A stretch of 64,000 nt of DNA from Sphingomonas sp. PP-CC-1A-547 (lineage in GTDB: Bacteria > Pseudomonadota > Alphaproteobacteria > Sphingomonadales > Sphingomonadaceae), in assembly GCF_003610375.1 (NCBI RefSeq), contig NZ_RAPZ01000010.1, positions 1,028,161-1,092,160 on the forward strand, given 5' to 3'. Shown here piece by piece: positions 7,925 through 16,297 of the stretch. The notes beneath the pieces were generated by a model. The model did no database searches, was not told where the DNA came from, and saw nothing but the letters and a program-made list of their open reading frames with translations. Positions within the stretch are counted from its first letter, which is position 1. Every line of letters starts with the position of its first letter. The position numbers were made by a program, and so were the translations under genes.

Positions 7925-9457
7925 GTGAACCGTTACCCTGCCCTCGCCTGCCTCGTCCTCGGCGCGCTTGCCGCGACCGGGTTCGCTCCGCTCGATCTCT
8001 GGCCGCTGACGCTCGTCGCGTTCGCGCTGTGGATGAAGCTCGTCCATGACGCGCCGACCCTGCGCGGGGCGCTGTGGCGCGGGTGGGTGTTCGGGGTTGG
8101 GCATTTTACCGTGAACAACAACTGGTTCCAGCATGCGTTCGACTTCCAGGACGCGATGCCGCCGGTGCTCGGGTACTTCGCGGCGGTCGGTCTCGCGCTG
8201 TATCTGGCGGTGTTCCCGATGCTTGCAGGAGGCTTGGCTTGGCGGATCGCACGACAGCCCGGCACCCCCGATGCGACGTTCGTGTTCGTCTTCGCCGCGG
8301 CCTGGATCGCGACCGAGTGGCTGCGCGCGACGCTGTTCACCGGCTATGCGTGGGATCCGCTGAGCGTCGTCTGGCTCCCCGCGATCGGCGTCGCGCGGCT
8401 ATCCGCGTGGATCGGGACCTACGCCCTTTCGGGGGTGACGATCCTCGCCGCGGGCGCGCTGCTGATGCTCGCGGTACGCCGTTGGACACTGCCAGCCGTC
8501 GCGCTTCCAGCGCTCGGTCTCGCAGCACTGTCCGCACTCTGGACGAATGTACCGCCGCCCGCTCCCGGCACGCCTCTGGTCCGCGTGGTCCAACCCGACA
8601 TCGGCCAGGAAGACCGCAGCGAGACTGACGGCGAGCGCGTTCTGTCCGCGCTGGAGAAGCTGTCCGGCCATGGCGGCTCAACCCCGCGCCTGGTCGTCTG
8701 GCCAGAGGGCGTCGTTCGTGACTATGTCGAGGATGGCTACCCCTTCTACGCCTATGGCTGGTCGAGCCCGCTCTACCTCCGCCGCCGCATGGCGCGTCTG
8801 CTGGGCCCCGAGGACATTCTGCTGATCGGCGGCACCGCGCTCGAGTTCAACGCCAGGGATCAGATCTCAGGCGCGGCCAATTCGGTATTCGCGCTCGATG
8901 CGCAGGCTCGGTTGCGCGGCCGTTACGACAAGGCGCACCTCGTGCCGTACGGCGAATATCTGCCGATGCCGTGGCTGCTGAAGCCGCTCGGGCTCGCGCG
9001 GCTCGTGCCCGGCGATATCGACTTCACCTCGGGCAAGGGCCCTGCGAACCTTACGCTGCCGGGCTTCGGTTCGATCGGGATGCAGATCTGCTACGAGATC
9101 ATCTTCTCGGGCGAGGTCGTGGATCGCGCGCATCGTCCGCGCATCCTGTTCAATCCGTCCAACGATGCGTGGTTCGGCAGATGGGGTCCGCCGCAGCATC
9201 TGGCTCAGGCCCGGATGCGCGCGATCGAGGAAGGGTTGCCGATCCTTCGCGCCACGCCGACCGGTATTTCGGCGATCATCGCTGCCGATGGTCGCCTCGT
9301 CGCGACCGTCCCGCACGAGACCGCCGGTGCCATTGAACAACCGATGCCGTCCGCGCTGCCTCCCACGCTGTTCTCGCGCGTCGGCAACGCGATGGCGGCG
9401 ATCGTTGCCGCGCTGATGCTCGCAAGCGCGGTTGCCCTGCGCCGTCGCCAGCGCTAG
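7925..9457 (+). CDS. lnt: Apolipoprotein N-acyltransferase
   Basis: 510 residues, the last step of lipoprotein maturation in the inner membrane: it transfers an acyl chain from phospholipid to the N-terminal Cys. Six or so membrane helices (residues 1-210) precede a periplasmic nitrilase domain with the triad E261 (VWPEG), K336 (YDKAHLVPYGEY) and C389 (QICYEIIF), close to E. coli numbering 267/335/387, and a last membrane helix. GTG at 7925 gives the expected N-terminus; the open frame upstream is repeat DNA. Only 58 bases separate it from metK. Confidence 0.94.
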   Translation: MNRYPALACLVLGALAATGFAPLDLWPLTLVAFALWMKLVHDAPTLRGALWRGWVFGVGHFTVNNNWFQHAFDFQDAMPPVLGYFAAVGLALYLAVFPMLAGGLAWRIARQPGTPDATFVFVFAAAWIATEWLRATLFTGYAWDPLSVVWLPAIGVARLSAWIGTYALSGVTILAAGALLMLAVRRWTLPAVALPALGLAALSALWTNVPPPAPGTPLVRVVQPDIGQEDRSETDGERVLSALEKLSGHGGSTPRLVVWPEGVVRDYVEDGYPFYAYGWSSPLYLRRRMARLLGPEDILLIGGTALEFNARDQISGAANSVFALDAQARLRGRYDKAHLVPYGEYLPMPWLLKPLGLARLVPGDIDFTSGKGPANLTLPGFGSIGMQICYEIIFSGEVVDRAHRPRILFNPSNDAWFGRWGPPQHLAQARMRAIEEGLPILRATPTGISAIIAADGRLVATVPHETAGAIEQPMPSALPPTLFSRVGNAMAAIVAALMLASAVALRRRQR

Positions 9458-9458
9458 G

Positions 9459-9484
9459 GTCATATAAAGCTTTCCTTATATGAC
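9459..9484 (+). promoter_or_regulatory. Palindrome upstream of metK (operator or RNA element)
   Basis: GTCATATAA (9459-9467) and TTATATGAC (9476-9484) form a perfect 9-base inverted repeat around AGCTTTCC, just after the lnt stop and 31 bases before the metK ATG. As DNA, CATATAAAG/CCTTATATG resembles the palindromes assigned to SahR-type ArsR regulators of the methionine cycle (from memory). As RNA, the loop CTTTCC could pair with the GGCAAAG just before the start, the topology of small SAM-binding pseudoknots. I cannot decide between them. Confidence 0.5.
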
Positions 9485-9515
9485 GCTCGCTCCAGAGCAT
9501 GGCAAAGAGGCCCGC

Positions 9516-10736
9516 ATGCGCAAGTCTTTCCTCTTCACTTCCGAATCGGTCTCCGAAGGCCATCCCGACAAGGTCGCCGACCAGATCAGCGACACGATCG
9601 TCGACCTGTTCCTCGCCAAGGATCCCCAGGCACGCATCGCCTGCGAGACGCTGACCACCACGCAGCTCGTCGTCCTCGCCGGTGAAATCCGCGGCAAGGG
9701 CATCTACGAGAACGACCAGTGGGCCGATGGCGTGCTCGAAGAGATCGAGGCGGCGGTTCGCAACACGGTCAGGGAAATCGGCTACGCGCAGTCAGGCTTC
9801 CACTGGGAGACGTTCCGCTTCGAGAACAACCTCCACGGCCAGTCCGCGCACATCGCGATGGGCGTCGACGAGAGCGGCAACAAGGACGAGGGCGCCGGCG
9901 ACCAGGGCATCATGTTCGGTTACGCGACCGACGAAACCCCCGGCCTGATGCCCGCGACGCTGTATTACAGCCACAAGATCCTCGCCAAGATGGCCGAGGA
10001 CCGTCACTCGGGCGCCGCGCCGTTCCTCGAGCCCGACGCCAAGAGCCAGGTCACGCTGTCGTATGAGAACGAAGTGCCGGTCGGCGCAACCGCTCTCGTT
10101 GTCTCGACGCAGCACGCACCGGGCTATTGCGAGAAGGGCGACAACGCCGATCCCGCCAAGTACGCCGTGCTGCGCGACTACGTCATGGGCGTGTTCCAGG
10201 ACGTGCTGCCCGACGGCTTCATCACCGACGAGACCGCGATCTACATCAACCCGACCGGCCAGTTCGAGATCGGCGGCCCGGACGGCGACGCCGGCGTGAC
10301 GGGTCGCAAGATCATCGTCGACACGTACGGCGGCGCGGCCCCGCATGGCGGCGGTGCGTTCTCGGGCAAGGATCCGACGAAGGTGGATCGCTCGGCCGCG
10401 TATGTCGCGCGCTATCTGGCGAAGAACGTCGTTGCCGCGGGGCTTGCGCGTCGCTGCACGATCCAGTTGAGCTATGCGATCGGCATCGCCGAGCCGCTGT
10501 CGGTGTATGTCGACACGCATGGCACGGGCACCGTCGAGGAAGCCAAGCTCGAGGCGGTCCTGCCGAAACTCGTTCGCCTGACGCCGAAGGGCATCCGCGA
10601 GCACCTCAAGCTCAACGCGCCGATCTACAAGAAGACGGCGGCGTATGGTCACTTTGGTCGCGAGCCTGAGGGTGACATGTTCACCTGGGAGAAGACCGAT
10701 CTGGTCGATGCGCTGAAGGCTGCCGTCGCCTGGTAG
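9516..10736 (+). CDS. metK: S-adenosylmethionine synthetase
   Basis: 406 residues, making SAM from methionine and ATP. The three repeated domains carry [18 protein letters not shown] at the N-terminus, the [12 protein letters not shown] hexapeptide region near residue 130 and the phosphate-binding [19 protein letters not shown] near residue 290. The ATG at 9516 follows AAAGAGG; an in-frame ATG at 9480 would start inside the upstream palindrome and add 12 residues not typical of MetK. A strong intrinsic terminator follows. Confidence 0.96.
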   Translation: MRKSFLFTSESVSEGHPDKVADQISDTIVDLFLAKDPQARIACETLTTTQLVVLAGEIRGKGIYENDQWADGVLEEIEAAVRNTVREIGYAQSGFHWETFRFENNLHGQSAHIAMGVDESGNKDEGAGDQGIMFGYATDETPGLMPATLYYSHKILAKMAEDRHSGAAPFLEPDAKSQVTLSYENEVPVGATALVVSTQHAPGYCEKGDNADPAKYAVLRDYVMGVFQDVLPDGFITDETAIYINPTGQFEIGGPDGDAGVTGRKIIVDTYGGAAPHGGGAFSGKDPTKVDRSAAYVARYLAKNVVAAGLARRCTIQLSYAIGIAEPLSVYVDTHGTGTVEEAKLEAVLPKLVRLTPKGIREHLKLNAPIYKKTAAYGHFGREPEGDMFTWEKTDLVDALKAAVAW

Positions 10737-10756
10737 CGACGCCTCTTGAGATTACG

Positions 10757-10795
10757 AAAAAGCCTCCCGCGGACTGGTCCGCGGGAGGCTTTTTT
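10757..10795 (+). terminator. Intrinsic terminator of metK
   Basis: A perfect 13-base-pair stem, AGCCTCCCGCGGA (10761-10773) with TCCGCGGGAGGCT (10778-10790), a CTGG loop and six T residues. An A-tract on the left makes it potentially bidirectional. It follows the metK stop by about 20 bases. Confidence 0.92.
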
Positions 10796-10819
10796 GTTGT
10801 TGTGAACTGAGCTTCCAGT

Positions 10820-10967
10820 CCCTCTCCCCGCCGGGGAGAGGGAGGGAGGAGCCGCTTGGCGACGGAAGGGTGAGGGGCTTTGGAGGAGAGAGTCCGAGCC
10901 TCACTCCCCCTCACCTTCCCACCCGGCTTCGCCGTGCGGGCCCCTCCCTCTCCCCGAGGGGAGAGGG
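10820..10967. repeat. Family D repeat, copy 1
   Basis: A block opening with CCCTCTCCCCGCCGGGGAGA and closing with CCCTCTCCCCGAGGGGAGAG, with an interior GGTGAGGGGCT and its near-complement. It lies between convergent metK and the AI-2E permease gene; the rest of the gap to 11037 shows no gene. Confidence 0.7.
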
Positions 10968-11037
10968 TTAAAAAAGCACAACGAGCGCTCCGCTTGCCAA
11001 GCTGTCCTTCGATACGCCGCTTCGACAGGCTCAGCAG

Positions 11038-12114
11038 CTACTCAGGACGAACGGGGGAAATCTCGGCATGCCGCTGCTCGGTCAGGATCTGCCACGCCGT
11101 CAGGAACAGCGCAGCCACCAGTGGCCCGACGACGATACCGCTCAGCCCGACCACCTCGATCCCGCCAAGCGTGGTGACCAGCACGATGTAATCCGGAATC
11201 CCCGTGTCACGCCCGACCAGGATAGGCCGGAGGATATTGTCGGCCAGACCGATCACTACCACGCCCGAGACGATTACGACCACGCCCTGCCAGATCGCGC
11301 CCGTCGCGAGTAGATACACCGCGACCGGCACCCAAACGATCGCCGGCCCGAGCGCCGGCAATAGCGATGTCAGTGCCATCAGCAGGCCCCAGAGCAACGC
11401 CGCCGGCACGCCGACGATCCAGAAAGTCAGGCCGCCGAGCGCACCCTGGACGAGCCCGACGATGACCGATCCCTTGATCGTCGCACGCACCACCGCGACG
11501 AACTTGTCGACCAGCTTCACCGCCACCGAATGCTCGAACGGCAGCGCGCGGCGGATTGCGGGACCGACCTTGTCGCCGTCGCGGAGCAGGAAGAACGTCA
11601 CGTACAGCCCGACGCCGAACGACAGCAGGAACGCGGCCGCGTTACGGCCGATCGACAGTGCCTGCCCCGCGATCGAGCGGACGCTGTTGCCGAGGATGTT
11701 GGACACCCGCGACTGCGCCTGTTCGAAGCTGTTAAGCCCGGCCTTGTCCAGCGCACCCTGGATCCGGTTCGGCATCGCGTCGTGGATCTGCTGGAAATAC
11801 GCGCCAAAGTTGATCTGGCCGCTCTGCAGTTTGGCGTAGACCGAGGCGGACTGGTCGATCATCAGGCTGCCGATGAACAGCGTCGGGATGATCACCGCGA
11901 CGAAGATGATCAACAACGTCAACGCGGCGGCGAGATTGCGGCGGTCGGGCCAGCGCTTGAGCAGCCATTGATACAGCGACTGGAACAGGATCGCCGCCAG
12001 CGCGCTCCACAACAGCGCCGCCGCGAACGACGATACGACCACGCACAACGCGATCGTGATCGCCACCAGGAAGGTTATGAAGCCCCCCGTTTCCAGTCGA
12101 CGCCTGTCGATCAT
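11038..12114 (-). CDS. AI-2E family transporter (TqsA/PerM-like)
   Basis: About 358 residues with a typical UPF0118/AI-2E layout: two N-terminal helix pairs, a soluble region (about residues 95-165), then helices with LLRDGDKVG and GLVQGALGGLTFWIVG, a PALGPAIVW turn and a final GIVVGPLVAALFLTAW helix. Family members export autoinducer-2 or act as cation antiporters; the substrate here is unknown. The ATG at 12114 is chosen because GGGGGA precedes it; ATG at 12132 and TTG at 12162 are in frame upstream without a ribosome site. Confidence 0.85.
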   Translation of the reverse strand: MIDRRRLETGGFITFLVAITIALCVVVSSFAAALLWSALAAILFQSLYQWLLKRWPDRRNLAAALTLLIIFVAVIIPTLFIGSLMIDQSASVYAKLQSGQINFGAYFQQIHDAMPNRIQGALDKAGLNSFEQAQSRVSNILGNSVRSIAGQALSIGRNAAAFLLSFGVGLYVTFFLLRDGDKVGPAIRRALPFEHSVAVKLVDKFVAVVRATIKGSVIVGLVQGALGGLTFWIVGVPAALLWGLLMALTSLLPALGPAIVWVPVAVYLLATGAIWQGVVVIVSGVVVIGLADNILRPILVGRDTGIPDYIVLVTTLGGIEVVGLSGIVVGPLVAALFLTAWQILTEQRHAEISPVRPE

Positions 12115-12233
12115 TGCCGTGTCCCCCGTCATATTAACGACCGATCGAGCCGGTCCTTTCAAAACGTCAAAGCCGCCCTCCGGTGTATACCGAAGAGCGG
12201 CCAGGACGCCGGCGCTGGTGTGCGCCTAGAAGA

Positions 12234-12518
12234 TCAGCGGAGCTTTTCGCTGCCGTTGACCAGTGCGTCCTTCTGCGCCTGCGGCATCGCCTGCGCGTTG
12301 ACGTCGGCATCGTCGATCGCGTCCGACTGGCGGTCGCCGTCCTTGCGGACTGCCTTGGCCTGCTCTTCGAGATTGTCGGCGGTCGCTTCGAGCGCGTCGG
12401 CGCGGTTGTCCGCGGCCTTCTCGACCTGGCTGCCGAGCTTGTCATCGCCCTTGCCGCCGCATGCTGCGAGCGAGACGGCCATGGCGGCGAGCGTGACGGC
12501 GATGGAAAGCTTCTTCAT
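12234..12518 (-). CDS. Small coiled-coil lipoprotein
   Basis: 94 residues. The N-terminus is a lipoprotein signal with lipobox LAAC (Cys20), followed by GGKGDD and a long charged helical region with an Ala/Glu/Lys/Asp pattern (VEKAADNRADALEATADNL, then EEQAKAVRKDGDRQ). It should be a lipid-anchored, rod-like periplasmic protein. Function unknown. Its short 5' region carries a good EcfG-type promoter, so stress control is likely. Confidence 0.75.
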   Translation of the reverse strand: MKKLSIAVTLAAMAVSLAACGGKGDDKLGSQVEKAADNRADALEATADNLEEQAKAVRKDGDRQSDAIDDADVNAQAMPQAQKDALVNGSEKLR

Positions 12519-12551
12519 GGGGATAGTCCGTTCTGGTTACGATGCGGTGGC

Positions 12552-12577
12552 AACCGTCACGCGGGCGTAACGGTTCC
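12552..12577 (-). promoter_or_regulatory. EcfG-type stress promoter before the small lipoprotein
   Basis: On the minus strand GGAAC (12577-12573), 17 bases, then GGTT (12555-12552). The alphaproteobacterial EcfG consensus is GGAAC-N16/17-CGTT, so one base differs. The predicted start of transcription is about 25 bases ahead of the ATG at 12518. Confidence 0.5.
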
Positions 12578-12659
12578 GCTATCCCGTTGCGCGTCCTCAC
12601 AAATATCGATTTCGCCGCAATCTGTGGTCAACGGGTAACACTCGGCCGCATCGAACCGC

Positions 12660-13289
12660 TCAGGCCGCGGCGTGCTCGATCAGCAAGGGTGCCTTGGTCG
12701 CCACCGCCGTCTCGACCGCGGGCGCGACTCGGTCGAACACCGCGCTGACGAGCGCTTCGGCGATCCAGCCCACTGCGGCGCCGACGACGAGATCGGAGAG
12801 GTAGTGCTTCCCGTTCACGGGTTGCGCCGCCGCGACCGCGCCGGAGATCAACGCAGCCGGACCACCGGCGCCCGTGATGTCGCGCGACGCAGCACGTGCG
12901 ACCGCAACCGCACCCGCGGTGTGGCCAGACGGGAACGACGTCTGGTCGTGATCGTCGGTCTTGCCCGGCTCGAACCGGGCCTTGCCGTCCTCGATCGCCT
13001 TTTCGGGGCGGGTGCGGTCGACCGACGCCTTGATCGCCGACTTGACGAAGGTCGCCGCCGCGTGCGCCGCCAGCATCCGTACACCGCCACGGATCACGTC
13101 CGGCCTGCGCGCGATCAGGCCGATCACGACCGTACCGATCGACGTCGCCACGAGCTGCGGCTGGTCGCCGATCTCGGCAAGGAACCCGGTCGCCTTGACC
13201 AGCGGCTGGTCGCGGTGCTCGGCGGCCTTGTGCGTCGCCTTGCGGTCCGCCTTCTCGACGGCCTTCGCGGCGTCCTTGGTCTTGCCCAT
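12660..13289 (-). CDS. PAP2-family phosphatase
   Basis: 209 residues with the three-part PAP2 active site: K-x6-RP in KASVDRTRP (about residue 95), PSGH in SFPSGHTAG (about 120), and the H-x-x-x-D of GKHYLSDLV (about 165). Family members hydrolyse phosphatidic acid, undecaprenyl pyrophosphate or related lipids on the membrane; this short member has a charged Lys/Ala-rich N-terminus and three or four hydrophobic stretches. Its ATG overlaps the stop of the upstream formate/nitrite-type gene by one base (TGATG), so the two are coupled. Confidence 0.85.
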   Translation of the reverse strand: MGKTKDAAKAVEKADRKATHKAAEHRDQPLVKATGFLAEIGDQPQLVATSIGTVVIGLIARRPDVIRGGVRMLAAHAAATFVKSAIKASVDRTRPEKAIEDGKARFEPGKTDDHDQTSFPSGHTAGAVAVARAASRDITGAGGPAALISGAVAAAQPVNGKHYLSDLVVGAAVGWIAEALVSAVFDRVAPAVETAVATKAPLLIEHAAA

Positions 13290-14113
13290 CAGTTTTCGCC
13301 CTGTCCGTCCATTTCACCGCGCACCTGTGCATGCGCGAGCAAGGCGAACAACCCCGCACCGCCCAGCAAGTTGCCGAGGATCGCCGGCACCATGAGGCCT
13401 CCGAGCGCCTCGGCGACCCCGACCTTACCCGAAAACACCAGCAGCCAGGCCTCCACCGATCCGACGATCGAATGGCTGAACGCGGCGATCGCGACGACAT
13501 AGGTGATCGCGACGATCACGAGGAAAGACTGTTCGCGCGCATTCGGCAGCGACCAGGCGAGGATCGCGATCATGAACCCGGCCGGGACCGCGTTGACGAA
13601 CGTCGCGCCGGGCGAGAGTTCGGTAATCGCCATCGACACCTCGATCATCGCGGTACGAAGCTCGCTGCCGCCGAGCAGGCCCGCGGCGATCATCCCGCCG
13701 GCGAGCGCCGTCCCGATGAGGTTGGCGACCAGCACCACGCTCCAGAGCCGCAAGGTGCGCCGCAATGCCCAGCCCGACGGCTTGGTCACCAACGGCAGCA
13801 TCGCGGTGATCGTGCTCTCGGTGAACAACTGCATCCGCCCGAGGATCACGACGAGGAAGCCGATCGGATAGCCGAGCGAGACGATGATCGTCCGCCACGG
13901 CGTATCGGGCAGCGCGTGGTGCAGCGCGCCTTCCGCGATCAGCGAACTGGCGATCGCCATGCCCGCGGCAAGCCCGGAGAAGAACAGCGACGACACCGGA
14001 CGATCGAGTTCTTCCTCGCCCTCCTCGCGAACCGCCTTGTGCAGGTCCTGCGCATCGGCGGCCTTGAGATCCTCGACGTCTTCGCCGGGCGGATTGGAAG
14101 CGTTGTCGACCAT
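13289..14113 (-). CDS. Formate/nitrite transporter (FNT)-family membrane protein
   Basis: 274 residues: a long acidic cytoplasmic N-terminus (to about residue 38), then six membrane helices with SGLAAGMAIASSLI, IGFLVVILGRMQLFTE and NLIGTALAGG. This is the YfdC-like branch of the FNT family; canonical members pass formate or nitrite, but this branch is uncharacterised and the selectivity is unknown. It forms a two-gene unit with the PAP2 phosphatase. A weak EcfG-like site (GGAGC-N16-CGTT) lies directly upstream at 14149-14125. Confidence 0.85.
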   Translation of the reverse strand: MVDNASNPPGEDVEDLKAADAQDLHKAVREEGEEELDRPVSSLFFSGLAAGMAIASSLIAEGALHHALPDTPWRTIIVSLGYPIGFLVVILGRMQLFTESTITAMLPLVTKPSGWALRRTLRLWSVVLVANLIGTALAGGMIAAGLLGGSELRTAMIEVSMAITELSPGATFVNAVPAGFMIAILAWSLPNAREQSFLVIVAITYVVAIAAFSHSIVGSVEAWLLVFSGKVGVAEALGGLMVPAILGNLLGGAGLFALLAHAQVRGEMDGQGEN

Positions 14114-14178
14114 TACGAGAGTGCAACGGTCCGCGTCGCGCTTTGCTCCGGCGCCATCGCCCGCTAGAGCGCGCGGCG

Positions 14179-14859
14179 ATGAACGATCCTTCTGTTATCC
14201 GCCGCCTCTATGGCCGTCGCCAGGGCCACAAGCTGCGCCTTGGCCAAGCCGCGCTCGTCGAGGAAACGCTCGCCGACTTGTCGGTGCCCGAGGAAGGGCC
14301 GATCGATGCGATGACGTTGTTCGGCGAGGACCGCCCGCTGCACGTCGAGATCGGCTTCGGTGCGGGCGAGCATCTCGCGGGACAGGCCGCGATGAACCCC
14401 GACGTCGGCTTCATCGGCTGCGAACCGTTCCTCAATGGCGTGGTCGGCGCGCTGGCGCACATCCGCGACGGCGAGCTGACCAACGTCCGGTTGCACATGG
14501 GCGATGCGCTGGAGGTGATCGAGCGCCTGCCCGACGCGAGCCTCGACCGGCTGTACCTGCTGCACCCCGATCCCTGGCGGAAGGCGCGCCACGCCAAGCG
14601 CCGCATGGTCAACCACGGCCCGCTCGACACGATCGCCGCCAAGCTGAAGCCCGGCGCGGAATTCCGGCTCGGCACCGACGATCCGACCTATTGCCGCTGG
14701 TCGATGATGATCATGAACGCGCGCCGCGATTTCGAGTGGCAGGCGAAGACGCCGCATGACTTCCTCACCCGCCCCGACGACTGGCCCGAGACGCGGTACG
14801 AGCGGAAAGCGCGGCGGCAGGGGCATGAGGTCTGGTACTACCGCTACCTGCGGGTCTGA
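14179..14859 (+). CDS. trmB: tRNA (guanine-N7)-methyltransferase
   Basis: 226 residues, forming m7G46 in tRNAs with SAM. Class I methyltransferase motifs are visible: HVEIGFGAGEHLAGQ (motif I), FIGCEPFLNGV, RLHMGDALEVIERL, LYLLHPDPWRKARHAKRR (the family-specific LHPDPWPK-like block) and the C-terminal RYERKARRQGHEVWY. The ATG at 14179 is chosen; a start at 14143 in the same frame adds 12 residues (LRRHRPLERAA) that do not fit the family. Confidence 0.93.
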   Translation: MNDPSVIRRLYGRRQGHKLRLGQAALVEETLADLSVPEEGPIDAMTLFGEDRPLHVEIGFGAGEHLAGQAAMNPDVGFIGCEPFLNGVVGALAHIRDGELTNVRLHMGDALEVIERLPDASLDRLYLLHPDPWRKARHAKRRMVNHGPLDTIAAKLKPGAEFRLGTDDPTYCRWSMMIMNARRDFEWQAKTPHDFLTRPDDWPETRYERKARRQGHEVWYYRYLRV

Positions 14860-14881
14860 CCCGGCGGCGGCGGTTCGGCAG

Positions 14882-16297
14882 TCAGGTTGCGATGCCGCCG
14901 CCGATCGCGCGGACGGTGTCGACCGCGATCTGTAGCCGCGTGCTCTGCACCTCCAGCAACAGGCGCTGCGCGTCGAGCGCTGCGGTCTGTGCCGTCACCA
15001 CGTCGAGATAGTCGGACGCGCCGTCGCGGTAGCGGATCAGCGCGAGATCGCGCGTGCGTTCGGCCGCTCGGGTCGCGGCCAGCTGGTCGCGTTCCTGGGC
15101 CACCAGAGCACGCGAGCGGGCGAGGTCGTCCTCGACTTCGCGGAAGGCGGTGAGGACGGTCGAGCGGTAGGACGCCGCCGCCTCGTCATATTGCGCGCGG
15201 CTGATGCGCACGCGCGCGCGCCGTGCACCGCCGTCGAAGATCGCGAGCGCGGCGGATAGCGGCCCCAATGCCCAGAAGCTGTTCGAGGCGCGGAGGATGT
15301 TGCCGTTGCCCGCCTCGAACCCGCCCGACCCGCCGAGCGTGAGCGACGGGTATTGTGCTGCGCGCGCCACGCCGATCTGGGCGTTGGCGGCCGCGATCCG
15401 GCGCTCGGCCGCGACGATATCGGGGCGGCGTTGCAACAGTGTCGACGGTACGCCGACGGGTATCGCGGGCGGACGCTGCAACGTGTCCGCAACGGGAATT
15501 GCGAAGGTCGAGGGGGTCTCGCCGACCAGCGCGGCGATCGCGTGCTCGAACGCCGCACGTGCGCCGGCGACCGCCGACAGCTCCGCGCGTGCGCTCGACA
15601 GCAACGCGGCCGAGCGGCTGACGTCGATCCCCGAGGCGATGCCGCCGGTGTGGCGCGTGTCGGTCAGGTCGTAGGCGCGTTGGAATGCCGCCACCGTCTG
15701 GCGCAGCAACACGGTCCGCGCATCGAGACCGCGCATCTGGAAATAAGAATCCGCGAGCGATGCCTGGAGCCCGAGACGAACCGCGACGACGTCCTGCGCG
15801 CTGGCCTGCGCCGAGGCGGCATCCGCGCGCACCGAATTGCGGACGCGGCCGAACAGGTCGATCTCGTACGCCAGCGACGCGCCGACCGAGAGGTTGTTGT
15901 ACGTCGCGGCGTTGCCCGGCGAGAGCGGTCGGCCGGCGGATACGCGCGAACGGCCGCCGTCGGCCCCCACCGATATCGACGGCAGTAGCGCGGCACGGGA
16001 CTCGCCGAGCAGACCGCGCGCCTGATCGTAGCGCGCGATGGCGGCAGCGAGGTCGGGATTGCCCGCCTCGATCCGCGCTTCGAGCGCGGTCAGCGTCGGA
16101 TCGTCGAACGCGGTCCACCACGCGGCGGGGAGCGACGTGTCGGTGGCGGCTGGCTGCCAGGGCCCCTGCCCTTGCGGTCCGAGTTCCTTGTACGCCGCCG
16201 CAGCCGGGTTCGGCGGAATGCTGTATGGTGGCGCGAGCGAGCACCCGGCCAGGCTCGCCGCCACGACCGCTGCCGCGCCCAGCCTAGCGCTTCGCAC
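14882..16297 (-). CDS. Outer-membrane efflux lipoprotein (NodT/OprM family)
   Basis: 471 residues. A lipoprotein signal with LAGC (about Cys19) is followed by LAPPY, the usual start of OprM-like factors, and by two outer-membrane-efflux-protein repeats of long helices with a central duplication (AAIARYDQARGLLGESRAALLP and later AAERRIAAANAQIGVARAAQYP). It forms the trimeric channel that ends a tripartite RND pump. The GTG start overlaps the end of the adaptor gene by 14 bases. It is the third gene of the RND operon reading leftward. Confidence 0.92.
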   Translation of the reverse strand: MRSARLGAAAVVAASLAGCSLAPPYSIPPNPAAAAYKELGPQGQGPWQPAATDTSLPAAWWTAFDDPTLTALEARIEAGNPDLAAAIARYDQARGLLGESRAALLPSISVGADGGRSRVSAGRPLSPGNAATYNNLSVGASLAYEIDLFGRVRNSVRADAASAQASAQDVVAVRLGLQASLADSYFQMRGLDARTVLLRQTVAAFQRAYDLTDTRHTGGIASGIDVSRSAALLSSARAELSAVAGARAAFEHAIAALVGETPSTFAIPVADTLQRPPAIPVGVPSTLLQRRPDIVAAERRIAAANAQIGVARAAQYPSLTLGGSGGFEAGNGNILRASNSFWALGPLSAALAIFDGGARRARVRISRAQYDEAAASYRSTVLTAFREVEDDLARSRALVAQERDQLAATRAAERTRDLALIRYRDGASDYLDVVTAQTAALDAQRLLLEVQSTRLQIAVDTVRAIGGGIAT

